From contig NW_017803887.1 in NCBI RefSeq assembly GCF_001625305.1, positions 1,645,919 to 1,709,918 on the forward strand: a DNA stretch of 64,000 bases. Direction: 5' to 3'. Of this stretch, positions 1-10,670 are shown one piece after another. Each line of letters begins with the position of its first letter. Within the stretch, counting starts at the first letter, position 1. The stretch comes from Branchiostoma belcheri (Eukaryota > Chordata > Leptocardii > Amphioxiformes > Branchiostomatidae). The notes beneath the pieces were generated by a model. That model ran no database searches, was not told the origin of the DNA, and saw only the letters and a list, made by a program, of their open reading frames with translations. The position numbers and the translations under genes are program-made.

Positions 1-467
1 TGGTACTGTTTCAGAGGGGGCCCCACAGGCACACGTCTTGTCTTTAAGGCTCATTTTGTGCAGGGTGCAGTTTAATTGACTCCAACCCATGCGCAACCGT
101 GCAGCATAGATGTTGAACTGCCTAGAGCCGAGACTACGGTGCAACTGATGGTGCCTTGGTGTGAAGAGGTGCTTTTTACACACCCGTTTGAATGCAGCAA
201 GACTACTGACATCCTTTACTGTCTGGGGCAGCTGGTTCCATTGTGAACAGGTGAACGGAAAGAAGCTGGTTTTGTAAGTCTGTGTCCTGCATCGCGGTAT
301 GTGGAGGTGAGTATTGTTACGGAGCTGGAGCCTTGAAGTTGACTGGGCACCTCTTGTAGATGGAACGAGTGACTGTAGGTGAGGAGGAACAAGTCCGTTG
401 GTAAGCCTGTACATGATTACTAGTGAGTTGTACTTTCGCCTGGTGGAAAGGGTGTCCCATTCAAGGC
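1..467 (-). mobile_element. LINE reverse-transcriptase ORF, C-terminal fragment
   Basis: Read on the minus strand from about 467 down to 1, one open frame gives a typical end of a non-LTR retrotransposon polyprotein. It has a motif reading LEWDTL-STRRKY, then YRLTNGLVPPHL, then a YKTSFFPFT..WNQLP block, and then an RLRMGW.QLN segment followed by CACGAPSE, which looks like the start of a Cys-rich knuckle. These are hallmarks of post-RT regions in LINE ORF2 proteins. The element continues beyond the left edge. Its upstream side is cut by the 45-bp minisatellite, in which the frame meets a stop. The family (CR1, L2, RTE or other) is not resolved. Confidence 0.75.
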
Positions 468-881
468 AAATATTTTACCTGTGTCATAGGAATGACATAG
501 CCCTAAGACGGCAGATATTTTACCTGTGTCATAGGAATGACATAGCCCTAAGACGGCAGATATTTTACCTGTGTCATAGGAATGACATAGCCCTAAGACG
601 GCAGTTATTTTACCTGTGTCATAGGAATGACATAGCCCTAAGACGGCAGATATTTTACCTGTGTCATAGGAATGACATAGCCCTAAGACGGCAAATATTT
701 TACCTGTGTCATAGGAATGACATAGCCCTAAGACGGCAGATATTTTACCTGTGTCATAGGAATGACATAGCCCTAAGACGGCAGATATTTTACCTGTGTC
801 ATAGGAATGACATAGCCCTAAGACGGCAGATGTTTTACCTGTGTCATAGGAATGACATAGCCCTAGGACGGCAAATATTTT
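466..881. repeat. 45-bp minisatellite, about 9 copies
   Basis: A 45-bp unit is repeated about nine times with only a few substitutions. Each unit contains the inverted pair TGTCAT / ATGACA separated by AGGA, so each can form a small hairpin. The period is a multiple of three, which leaves a long open frame encoding a 15-residue repeat. That frame has no recognisable start context or domain and is probably not a protein. The array directly abuts the broken LINE. Confidence 0.9.
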
Positions 882-956
882 ATTTATTTATTTATTTATT
901 CAGAATTGTAACAACACAATACAAAAGTGTGTACAAGGTCAGCAAGTAGCTGATGG

Positions 957-1722
957 NNNNNNNNNNNNNNNNNNNNNNNNNNNNNNNNNNNNNNNNNNNN
1001 NNNNNNNNNNNNNNNNNNNNNNNNNNNNNNNNNNNNNNNNNNNNNNNNNNNNNNNNNNNNNNNNNNNNNNNNNNNNNNNNNNNNNNNNNNNNNNNNNNNN
1101 NNNNNNNNNNNNNNNNNNNNNNNNNNNNNNNNNNNNNNNNNNNNNNNNNNNNNNNNNNNNNNNNNNNNNNNNNNNNNNNNNNNNNNNNNNNNNNNNNNNN
1201 NNNNNNNNNNNNNNNNNNNNNNNNNNNNNNNNNNNNNNNNNNNNNNNNNNNNNNNNNNNNNNNNNNNNNNNNNNNNNNNNNNNNNNNNNNNNNNNNNNNN
1301 NNNNNNNNNNNNNNNNNNNNNNNNNNNNNNNNNNNNNNNNNNNNNNNNNNNNNNNNNNNNNNNNNNNNNNNNNNNNNNNNNNNNNNNNNNNNNNNNNNNN
1401 NNNNNNNNNNNNNNNNNNNNNNNNNNNNNNNNNNNNNNNNNNNNNNNNNNNNNNNNNNNNNNNNNNNNNNNNNNNNNNNNNNNNNNNNNNNNNNNNNNNN
1501 NNNNNNNNNNNNNNNNNNNNNNNNNNNNNNNNNNNNNNNNNNNNNNNNNNNNNNNNNNNNNNNNNNNNNNNNNNNNNNNNNNNNNNNNNNNNNNNNNNNN
1601 NNNNNNNNNNNNNNNNNNNNNNNNNNNNNNNNNNNNNNNNNNNNNNNNNNNNNNNNNNNNNNNNNNNNNNNNNNNNNNNNNNNNNNNNNNNNNNNNNNNN
1701 NNNNNNNNNNNNNNNNNNNNNN
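957..1722. other. Assembly gap (run of N)
   Basis: 766 unresolved bases, with one more N at 1734. The left flank is an ATTT-rich stretch like a LINE 3' tail, so the gap may lie in repetitive DNA. Reading frames across it are meaningless. Confidence 1.
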
Positions 1723-1734
1723 GAGCAAAAAATN

Positions 1735-2306
1735 TAAACATAAAGTTGCAAGGAAAACATTTAGAAACGATACCAATGTCGTAGAATGCCAAAATCAAAG
1801 GAAAAAAGACAAAAAATGTAAAAGAAATGAATTCGAAGATTAAATTATTCGCCATAACATATTCTGTGCCATTTGTTCAACCTTCATGACCACGTAGATT
1901 TCATAGTGAAAGCAACTTTTTTTTTGCAAAACATTTTTTTTATTCGTAATTTGTCGAGTACTACTCCACGTCGTCTGACAGTGTACTCGATAGTGTGACC
2001 CCTGGTGTGACCCGGAAACAGATGCGCAACCGGGTAGCCACGAAACCCCCATGTGGTGCGTATTTCAGTCAAAAACAACATGGCGGAAACCGCGTAAATT
2101 CTGAGTAAGGGCGAACTTTGACGCGTTAATCCGTGGATGCAGTATAAGTTGAAGTCATTGTTTGAACTACACAAGGTTCTCTGTACCTTTCTGATTACGG
2201 AGATACATTGTATGGTCTCATCTGACGTATCGTGACCTTACTACGACTTTTTGTATGGAGCATTCTAAGTACTCAATCCGGCGCGTCACAGGAGGAAGCT
2301 GCTTTT
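1735..2306. promoter_or_regulatory. Possible MAD2L2 promoter / non-coding exon 1 region
   Basis: No coding exon is visible. Around 2079-2088 there is AACATGGCGG, a YY1-type motif often found just downstream of start sites of housekeeping genes. A consensus donor (GA|GTAAGG) follows near 2101. The first MAD2L2 coding exon at 4916 is preceded by an acceptor (TTTTTTTCAG), so an upstream non-coding exon is expected, and this is the best candidate seen. Transcript data would decide. Confidence 0.3.
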
Positions 2307-4836
2307 GGTAACGGGAGCATGGTATTTTCCCATATATGCAAATATAATTCATTAATATATGCAAGATTTATGCATATATGCAAGCACGTGCATGCATTAG
2401 TACAACTTGTATACCCTATATGTATCATAAGCAATTCATTCTACATATAACGTTACCCCTTTGCACACTAGTTCTTTCTACCTCAACCTAAGGCTCTCCC
2501 ACACACCCCTGCACACTCTTACGCACCCTGTACACTCCCACGCACCCTGTACACTCCCACGCACCCTGCGCACTCTCATTCAACCTCCCCGAACCTGATG
2601 CACCCTCACGCACCCTGTGCAACCCCATGCACCCTGTGCACTCCCATGCACCCTGTGCACTCCCACGCACCCTGCGCACCCCACGCACTCTCACTCAACC
2701 TTCCCAAACCTGATGCACCCTCACGCACCCTGTGCAACCCCATGCACCCTGATGCACCCCACGCACCCTGTGCACTCCCATTCAACCTTCTTAAACCTGA
2801 TGTACCCCCACGGACCCTGTGCACTCTCATTCAACCTTCTTAAACCTGATGCATCCCCATGCAACTTGTGCACTCTCATTCAACCTTCTTAAACCTGATT
2901 CACCCCCATGCAACCTGTGCACTCTCATTCAACCTTCTTAAACCTGATGCACCCCCATGCAACCTACGCACTCTCATTCAACCTTCTTAAACCTGATGCA
3001 CCCCCATGCAACCTGTGCACTCTCATTCAACCTTCTTAAAACCTGATGCACCCGCATACAACCTGCGCACTCTCATTCAACCTTCTTAAACCTGTGCACT
3101 CTCATTCAACCTTCTTAAACCTGATGCACCCCCATGCAACCTGTGCACTCTCATTCAACCTTCTTAAACCTGATGCACCCCCATGCACCCTGTGCACTCC
3201 CATTCAACCTTACCAATCCTGATGCACCCCCATGCAACCTGTGCACTCCCATTCAACCTTCTTAAACCTGATTCACCCCCATGCACCCTGTGCACTCTCA
3301 TTCAACCTTACCAATCCTGATGCACCCACATACAACCTGTGCACTCTCATTCAACCTTCTTAAACCTGATTCACCCCCATGCACCCTGTGCACTCTGATT
3401 CAACCTTACCAATCCTGATGCACCCCCACGCAACCTGTGCACTCTCATTCAACCTTCTTAAACCTGATGCACCCCCACGCACCCTGTGCACTCTCATTCA
3501 ACCTTCTTAAACCTGATGCACCCCCATGCAACCTGTGCACTCTCATTCAACCTTCTTAAACCTACTCACGAATAGCCCTTAAAACGGTAAACGTCTATGT
3601 CTACTCCCTTTCTTTATTACTCTTTCTTTATATAATGGCTTGAGGAAAAGGGGTAAGCACCTGGCACGTACGTTTTAAGGTGTAAATAAGGTAATTATTT
3701 CTGTAGTTGGAGTTTTCGAGTAGTTGCAGTAATAAAATTACAGCGGTGGAATATTGACTGCTGAATTTGCTCAAGTGAATGTTAAAAAAATCAAGAATTA
3801 CAGTATTAGTGGGAGTGCACAGGGTGCGTGGGGATGCATCAGGTTTAGGAAGGTTGAATGAGAGTGCACAGGTTGTATGGGGATGCATCAGGTTTAAGAA
3901 GGTTGAATGAGAGTGCACAGGTTGTATGGGGGTGCATCAGGTTGAAGAAGGTTGAATGAGAGTGCACAGGGTGCGTGAGAGTGCATCAGGTTTAAGAAGG
4001 TTGAATGAGAGTGCACAGGGTGCATCAGGATTGGTAAGGTTGAATGAGAGTGCACAGGTTGTATGGGGATGCATCAGGTTTAAGAAGGTTGAATGAGAGT
4101 GCACAGGTTGCATGGGGGTGCATCAGGTTTAATAAGAAGGTTGAATGAGAGTGCACAGGTTGTATGGGGATGCATCAGGCTGAAGAAGGTTGAATGAGAG
4201 TGCACAGGTTGTATGGGGGTGCATCAGGTTTAAGAAGGTTGAATGAGAGTGCACAGGGTGCGTGGGGGTGCATCATGTTTAAGAAGGTTGAATGAGAGTG
4301 CACAGGTTGCATGGGGGTGCATCAGGTCTAAAAAGGTTGAATGAGAGTGCACAGGTTGTATGGGGGTCCCTCAGGTTTAAGAAGGTTGAATGGGAGTGCA
4401 CAGGGTGCGTGGGGGTGAATCAGGTTTAAGAAGGTTGAATGAGAGTTCACAGGGTGCGTGGGGTGCATCAGGTTTGGGAAGGTTGAATGAGAGTGCACAG
4501 GGTGCATGGGGGTGCACAGGGTGCATGGGGTTGCACAGGGTGCGTGAGGGTGCATCAGGTTCGGGGAGGTTGAATGAGAGTGCGCAGGGTGCGCAGGGTG
4601 CGTGAGAGTGCACAGGGTGCGTAAGAGTGTGCAGGGGTGTGTGGGAGAGCCTTAGGTTGAGGTAGAAAGAATTAGTGTGCAAAGGGGTAACGTTATATGT
4701 AGAATGAATTGCTTATGATACATATAGGGTATACAAGTTGTACTAATGCATGCACGTGCTTGCATATATGCATAAATCTTGCATATATTAATGAATTACA
4801 TTTGCATATATGGGAAAATACCATGCTCCCGTTACC
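2307..4836. mobile_element. Foldback element with minisatellite-filled arms
   Basis: The two ends are reverse complements. The left starts GGTAACGGGAGCATGG and the right ends CCATGCTCCCGTTACC. About 170 bp of unique terminal sequence on each side matches. Inside, both arms consist of a degenerate ~49-bp tandem repeat (TGCACTCTCATTCAACCTTC-type) in opposite orientation: about 2480-3560 on the left and 3810-4650 on the right. A ~250-bp non-repetitive loop lies between them. The octamer CTGCTTTT occurs immediately outside both ends (2299-2306 and 4837-4844), a perfect target-site duplication. No transposase ORF is present; open frames in the arms come from the repeats. An 8-bp duplication fits hAT-, P- or Merlin-type enzymes. 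Confidence 0.9.
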
Positions 4837-4935
4837 CTGCTTTTAGCTAAAGTTTATTGCATTCTTCAAGGAAATTTGATGCCGGTAATTAGAGCTAACA
4901 TTTTCTTTTTTTCAGTGGATGCAAGACTAGAAGAG

Positions 4936-7900
4936 ATGGCATCATCATCTATTCATCAAGACATCAATGTAGCTCAGAGTATGTAACATTATGTGTACAC
5001 ATTCTATGGTGACCATAATTTTTATGTATAACTGTGTTAATATAAGGTCAGTTCAATTTAATTTGTCTGTTCACGGATTCCTAAAGAGCAAGATGAACAT
5101 GAAAACAGAATCTAAGATGAAATGTGGTTGTTATTGTTGTGGCTGTTTCTCCGCTCAACTCGTCAGAAGAATTAAAGTCTGTAACGTTACTTTTTTTTAA
5201 TGTTGAACCTAGAACCAAGCAAGTGAATTGGGATGGCCTTGTACTTGTACTTCGATTTTTTGTGACCTTCAAGTTTACCTTCCCATGTGACCTTTTGACT
5301 GTCATTCTGTCTGTCAATCACAATCCCACCCACATCCTGTCAACCTACATGTAGCTACTCTGTCCTGAAAAATTAATGAACACAAACCCACAGCTCAGCC
5401 ACCCAAAACAACATTTCCATACCCGGAAGTCAAATTCAAAATGTCAGAGAACCTTAACATCTGTGTCCATAATATCACCAGGGTCCATAATATCGCCACC
5501 TTGAGAAACAGTGTGCTTTAAGATATTTTTACTGCAACATACTTTTGGTATGCACTCCTTCACACATCAAATGTACAATATACCAAGGGTATATAGACGA
5601 ACATCATGTTGCAGTAAAAATATCTTGTTTCTCAAGGTGCGATATTATGGACCCTGGTGATATTATGGACACAGATGTTAACCAAGGAAACAAATTAGAC
5701 TGGCCTTGATATACATTGTACATGTGCTGAAATACTCGAAAATAGGACATTTGATAATACAGTGTTACTGTTTTCACTGTAGTTGCGGCAGACATCGTGT
5801 GCGAGTTCTTGGAAGTTGCCTTTCACCAGATCCTGTACATCAGACAGGTGTACCCACCTGGGATCTTCCAGAGGAGGAAGAAGTACAACATACCTGTTCA
5901 GGTGTGCATTATCTATAACGTTATAGATGTAAGAAACAGGAGGAGACAGTAAAAACCCTTCTGGTCCCGGGCCGGGGTTCGAACCCACAACCTCCCGGGC
6001 ACCAGAGCTTCATAACCAGACGCTCTAACCACTCCGCTAAAACTTAGTAAAAGGTCTAGACCCGTTTGCCGGGTCAGTTGGTAGCGCCTATAAACCCCCC
6101 ACTGTTACATAGAATACTTGAAGTTCATTTTTTCTGTATTCCTGGACTGGTGCAGATAACATTGAACATTACCTGCACCAGACAAATTTTACTTGCACCA
6201 CTCAGAATTTAGGAAGTATGGATCATACTGAAAACTGTTCAGAAAGCATCGCCATGATTTGTTTTATAGTTCATATATTTTTATTTTTGGCAACAGTCAA
6301 TAAAAATAAAAATGCAGTAAATAAAAATCCGTGTACATGTACACCTATATTGTACAATGTTGTACATGAATATATAAACCCAGTACAGATACTAATACTG
6401 AGATAACTGCTGTTTGAGTAACTGTTATTTGGCATATTTCCAGATGTCGTGTCACCCAGATGTGAACCAGTACCTACAGGACACCCTACAGACCATCAGA
6501 CCACTGGTGGAAAAGGGGGAGGTGGAAAAGGTGGTCCTGAACGTGACAAACTGCCAGGCCCGTCCCCTGGAGAGGTTCGTGTTTGAAGTCACACCTCCTG
6601 TCCAACCCTCCGTCAAGTAAGTGTACGCAGAAGTTTGTCTGTTCAAGGTCTCAGGTTAAAAATCCTAAAATATCTCTTCCTTCAGGTTCTAGAAATGAAA
6701 GTGCTCCCATTTTCAACCTCCTTGGTTTGTTTGAGCCTTTGTTTATTCATTATGAAAAACTTAAACTGTTCTCCAACTCAAAATTTGACTCACCAGAAAT
6801 TTTCGACTGAATCACTCAGTCTTCCTCAGCTATCTGACCCAAATGCTGTGGACACGATTTTTCCCACGTGTGACGTCAGCAAAGGGTCAAAGGTTGTCTG
6901 AAGTCGATATCGCCCCCCGTCCCAGTTGAGCGATGGTTGAAGTGCCCTGATGTATATGGCCTCTTTTATGCCTCTCTTGAAGTAATCTTGTATATCATGT
7001 TTATTCATGATATACACAAATCCACCTGCTGGCTGCTTACCACACTGATTGAAATAGTAGCCTCTACCAGGCCTTCCTAAGGGGCTATGGATGTAGCCTC
7101 TGTCAGGTCTTCCTAAGCATTATTGATAACAGAATTTGGGTAAAACTAGTAGCCTACACCAGGCTTTTCTAAGGCAATATGGATAGCATAATTCAGCAAA
7201 AAAAGGAGCCTCCACAAGGCCTTCCTTAGGGGTTGTGGATGGCAAAATGTAACAAAAAGAGGATCCATAATTGGCAAGGGGAGTAGGTTGGCCATCTTAA
7301 GGGCTTCTATTTCCCCTTAGAAGACCAAACTCGTCTGACCAATTATTCTCTCAATTTTGCTAAATTTTACTGTTTTTGAACCCTTGTTGTTTATAGTGTG
7401 GAGATTTTAACTGTGATCTTCCTGCTTTACTAGTGATGACAGCTACTTGCTGAGACTGGAGCAGGCCCTGAGGGCATTTGTCCTGAAGATTAACGTGTGT
7501 GACTCCATGCTAGATACACTTCCACAAGGTGAAACAAACCTGTCTTTCATTGCACATGTATTAACATACATGTAACTAGAGAGCACGTCAGCAGAATGTT
7601 TTGCGCCTGCATGAAACCCAAATTTTTCCTTTTTTTTGTTGGATGGTTGGTGATTAATGTTATATTAAAATTTTGTGTGTTGCAGACCATATCTTTTCCA
7701 TAAAATTTCGTGTTACAGAAAAATTTTACTTGCATCACTCAGAATTTAGGAAGTACAACTGTAAGGATTATACTTAAAACTTATCTTTTCCAGAAAATTT
7801 CGTGTTACAGAAAAATTTTACTTGCACCACTCAGAATCTAGGAACTACAAATGTATGGATCATACTAAAAACTGTCCAGAAACAGTTGCCATTATTTCTT

Positions 7901-8904
7901 TAATACTTCATAGATTTTAAGGAAAATCCTTGCAAGATATTCATCTTGTCAAATTTGTATTTACTTGCTTTTCACTGAACAACAGGCTGATTTTCCTTCC
8001 CTATATGTTAGATGTGACCTTCAGTATCCATGTCTACACACAAGACTCAGCAGCCGCAAGTTTGGAGCAGCAGCAGCTGGTACAGGTGGGTGGGACAGTT
8101 TTAATGTTTGTTTTGTATATAACGCATATGCACAACTTACTAGCAATTTTATGCATACAAAGTGACCTTTTTTTAACTTAACAGTAAAGATATGGTAAAG
8201 ATATTGCTCTGCCAGCAACACATTGTACCTTTACAGGTATCCTGGCTTACAGGTTGCCTTCTAAAATAAACTGCCAGTGTTGATGGCAAACTGTTAAACC
8301 CACGGTAGTTTTTGGCTTACGTTGCCAAGTGGGCAACTGAGAAAGAAGGATTGAAAACCCTGCATAGCCATCACCTTTTGTTACATTCTAGCATTTTTCT
8401 GCTAAATATTGCAAGATGACATCCTATTGATGTATCATTAACCATGTACAGTATGTGTCTCTATGTACAACACGCAGAATTTCCCCTGGGTAGAGGCAGA
8501 CAGTGACAGCCTGAGAATGCCCAATGCCAGGATCATTCCTCTCAAGACCATGACTTCAAATGTCATCAAAGTAAGCATTTCAAGTAGCTATTTCTGAAAC
8601 ATGTATAGCAATGTGATCCTAGATAAAATTCACCTCAGAGTGTGAAGATGTATTTGCCTACCAATCTATGTTAATACTAACAATCTCTTACTGTCTGGGA
8701 ATTATTGAATGAGTGTGGAATATGTACTGTGAGAAATGGACATTTTCATATCATTTTTCATGTCATTGTGAGGTGTGATATTTGCAACACCTGTTTTTGA
8801 ATAGTAATGGCAATACATCAATCGTATTGGTTTGATAAAATTCCTTGTTTTGTTATGAACAGATGCAGTTGTATGTGGAAGAGGGTGACAAGACTGGCAG
8901 ATAG
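4936..8904 (+). CDS. MAD2L2: MAD2L2 / REV7 (mitotic spindle assembly checkpoint protein MAD2B)
   Basis: HORMA-domain adaptor. In known homologues it is a subunit of DNA polymerase zeta (bridging REV3L and REV1), part of shieldin, and an inhibitor of APC/C. Coding exons: 4936-4978, 5783-5901, 6444-6616, 7434-7528, 8012-8085, 8478-8570 and 8863-8904. All have GT-AG borders and matching phases, giving 212 aa against 211 in human. Recognisable blocks are [20 protein letters not shown] (exon 2), [16 protein letters not shown] (exon 2/3 join), [20 protein letters not shown] (exon 4), FPWVEAD (exon 6), IIPLKTMTS and the final MQLYVEE. The C-terminal safety-belt segment is complete. The start ATG lies 20 bp inside an exon preceded by a good acceptor, so a non-coding 5' exon is likely. 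The foldback element would then sit in the first intron. Confidence 0.96.
5457..5678. mobile_element. MITE, Tc1/mariner-like, TA target site (copy 1)
   Basis: The inverted termini start ACATCTGTGTCCATAATATC and run about 80 bp, flanked on both sides by TA (5455-5456, 5679-5680). Each arm carries an internal repeat of GTCCATAATATC. A second copy with the same termini and TA flanks lies at 28947-29160. No ORF. It sits in MAD2L2 intron 1. Confidence 0.85.
5945..6110 (-). repeat. tRNA-derived SINE
   Basis: On the minus strand there is a perfect A box (TAGCGGAGTGG, 6029-6039) and B box (GGTTCGAAC on +, 5976-5984) with tRNA-like spacing. The sequence between them does not fold convincingly as a complete functional tRNA, and the acceptor ends do not pair. 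This is better read as a pol III SINE head than as a tRNA gene. It lies in MAD2L2 intron 2. Confidence 0.65.
6142..6275 (+). repeat. Dispersed repeat family (GCACCAGACAAATTT)
   Basis: This block is shared with 7712-7900 (two partial tandem copies of AAATTTTACTTGCA.CACTCAGAAT) and, in reverse orientation, with 39600-39700. All contain the string around TTAGGAAGTA..GGATCATACT. Non-coding, class unknown. Confidence 0.7.
7560..7900 (+). repeat. Intronic repeat cluster in MAD2L2
   Basis: 7575-7680 resembles the half-element family seen complete at 9350-9560 (GCCTGCATGAAACCCA, then a TTGGATGGTTGGTGAT-like run). 7712-7900 holds two partial copies of the family described at 6142. Nothing coding. Confidence 0.55.
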
Positions 8905-9126
8905 CACAAGGACTACACTGTGTATAGACTTTCCTGCAGTGCACATATCATTCTTACAGTATTGATCTTAGTGATCCTGCAAAAGTAGTTTTTTTACACA
9001 GAAGTACAGCTTACACATACATCATTGCCTTAGATTATGATGGCATGTTTCTTATATGCATTGTATCTTAGCTACACTTTGTTTGCAAATCGTTAACAAT
9101 TTTGTATACATGTATGTAGACATAAA

Positions 9127-9132
9127 AATAAA
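9127..9132 (+). terminator. Poly(A) signal, MAD2L2
   Basis: AATAAA 223 bp after the MAD2L2 stop codon, the first canonical hexamer on this strand. This implies a ~240-nt 3' UTR. Confidence 0.55.
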
Positions 9133-9344
9133 TCTAGCAACACTGTGATATATTTTGAATGTTAAAGATTAACAGCGTACAGATATTGAAGACTCTGAGG
9201 CAAGTTTGTTCATCTTTGTTTTAATTCTTGTAAATTAAACCTGTGTATGTTTGTTACTGGACTACTGAGTGCCTGTACACCCATAATCTGTTCTTAAGAT
9301 TGCAATTAAATTCGCCATACTTTTTTTACCAGAATGTCCATTAA

Positions 9345-9560
9345 ATGAGCATGTTAGCAGAACGAAGTGTATCTACGCGAAACCCAGATTTTCCAGTTTC
9401 TGTTGGATGTTTGGTCAACGTTGTGCCAGAGTCTTGCCTGTTCCGACACATTTTGCAAACTATAGATGGGCTGTGACATCCTTGAAAACAGGAACAGAAC
9501 CTTGAAAGAGACGTTCTGCCAAAGTGCTATGCACGATATGTTACAGGTTTCGCATGCTCA
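9345..9560. repeat. Dispersed ~220-bp element with inverted ends
   Basis: It starts GAGCATGTTAGCAGAACGAA and passes CGCGAAACCCAGATTTT. It ends with ACAGGTTTCGC-ATGCTC, the reverse of its beginning. Related copies lie at 11404-11625 and 61512-61745, with a partial one near 7575. Central landmarks shared by the copies are TTGGTCAA and GATG.CATCCTTGAA. Probably a non-autonomous DNA transposon. Confidence 0.65.
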
Positions 9561-9658
9561 TTGAATGCACCTCAAAGCTAACACATACACAGATGCAGAC
9601 ATCATATTCTGCTATGTAACAGCACTACATCACTCACTCACTCACTCTCTCCCATAGC

Positions 9659-10018
9659 TTAGTCAGCCGTCGGGGCAGCATGATGTTTGGCCAAGTTCTT
9701 CCACTGCTGGCGGTCCTCCGCCAGTCTGGCCATCTGGTTGGCTGTTACACCAGTCCACTCTTTTAAGTCTGTAATCCATGACCGACGGGGACGTCCCCGC
9801 GGCCGTGCGCCTTCCACCTTACCCTGGAGAACTGTATGTGACAGTGTGCCTTTGGCCCTAGACACATGTCCGAACCACTGTAACTTTTTCTTCTTAACTG
9901 TGGCCAGGAAGCTGTCGAGTGGGCCTTGCAAGGTGTAAATGCGTTCCATGACCTCTTTGTTTGTAGTGTGTGATGTCCAGTGAACTCGTAGCAGTCTGCG
10001 ATACAGCACTACATACAT
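9659..10018 (-). mobile_element. LINE ORF2 C-terminal remnant
   Basis: A 119-codon minus-strand frame carries the usual tail of LINE polyproteins: LLRVHWTSHTTNKEV, then KKKLQWFGHVSRAKG, then LQGKVEGARPRGRPRRSW, then DLKEWTGV and LAEDRQQW. The RT core is absent, so it is a 5'-truncated fragment. A CACT-rich simple run follows its end at 9632-9655. It lies between the convergent MAD2L2 and BCAS2 genes. Confidence 0.85.
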
Positions 10019-10328
10019 CCTAAAAATACTACATCACACATTCACACTGTAAATTATCCAGGAATGTACACAAGAATTTCTCGCCTCTGATTAACAACTA
10101 GAAAAAACACACTTCAATGTCTTTACGTACAGAGATACAATGTATAGGAATCTCCCTTCTGTTCATAAGTGTCTCTCGTTGATTTATTCTACAAAATGTT
10201 ATTCACTGCAAGACAAAACTTGAATTCAACTTGGTTAACTCATTTAGCCCTTTAGCTACCAATTCTCTATTGGTTATGTGGTTTGGAAGCAGAGAGTAAG
10301 TATCTTGGTATAGGAGTGATAATGGCAT

Positions 10329-10334
10329 TTTATT
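10329..10334 (-). terminator. Poly(A) signal, BCAS2
   Basis: AATAAA on the minus strand about 340 bp past the BCAS2 stop. It is the nearest canonical hexamer I found. Confidence 0.45.
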
Positions 10335-10670
10335 AAGTATTGTTCACTTTTCATGACACAGACTCAAAAATATAGTGAACTTTGGAATTCCAGAGTTTAG
10401 GTTTTATTTTGCATGACCTCCCAGAAGAACTTTTTTCTTCACAAATGCATTAAACTGCATAACCAGACAACTGAAGTTATTCTGTAAGAAGAGAATAGGA
10501 ACTGCCTCATCTGGCAGTGTTTGAATACTTCTGTACATGTGTTTTTTTTTCCTTGATTTGTAAATACCAATGCCATTCAGGCTTTATATACATGTCTAGT
10601 ATGTTAGTATGCAATTAAGGAATTGAGGGAAGGTCCTGAACATTTTATGGTGGCTTTAGTGTCCAGTAGT

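Noticed and set aside
398..949. 183-codon open frame of 15-residue repeats on +
   Set aside because: The frame stays open only because the minisatellite unit is 45 bp. It has no domain, splice context or start context.
2488..4682. Several 70-100-codon open frames rich in His, Pro, Cys or Gly on both strands
   Set aside because: They are translations of the degenerate repeat in the foldback arms. Equivalent frames exist on both strands of both arms.
5960..6040. Functional tRNA gene on the minus strand
   Set aside because: A and B boxes are good, but the acceptor stem does not pair and the anticodon arm is irregular. A SINE explains it better.
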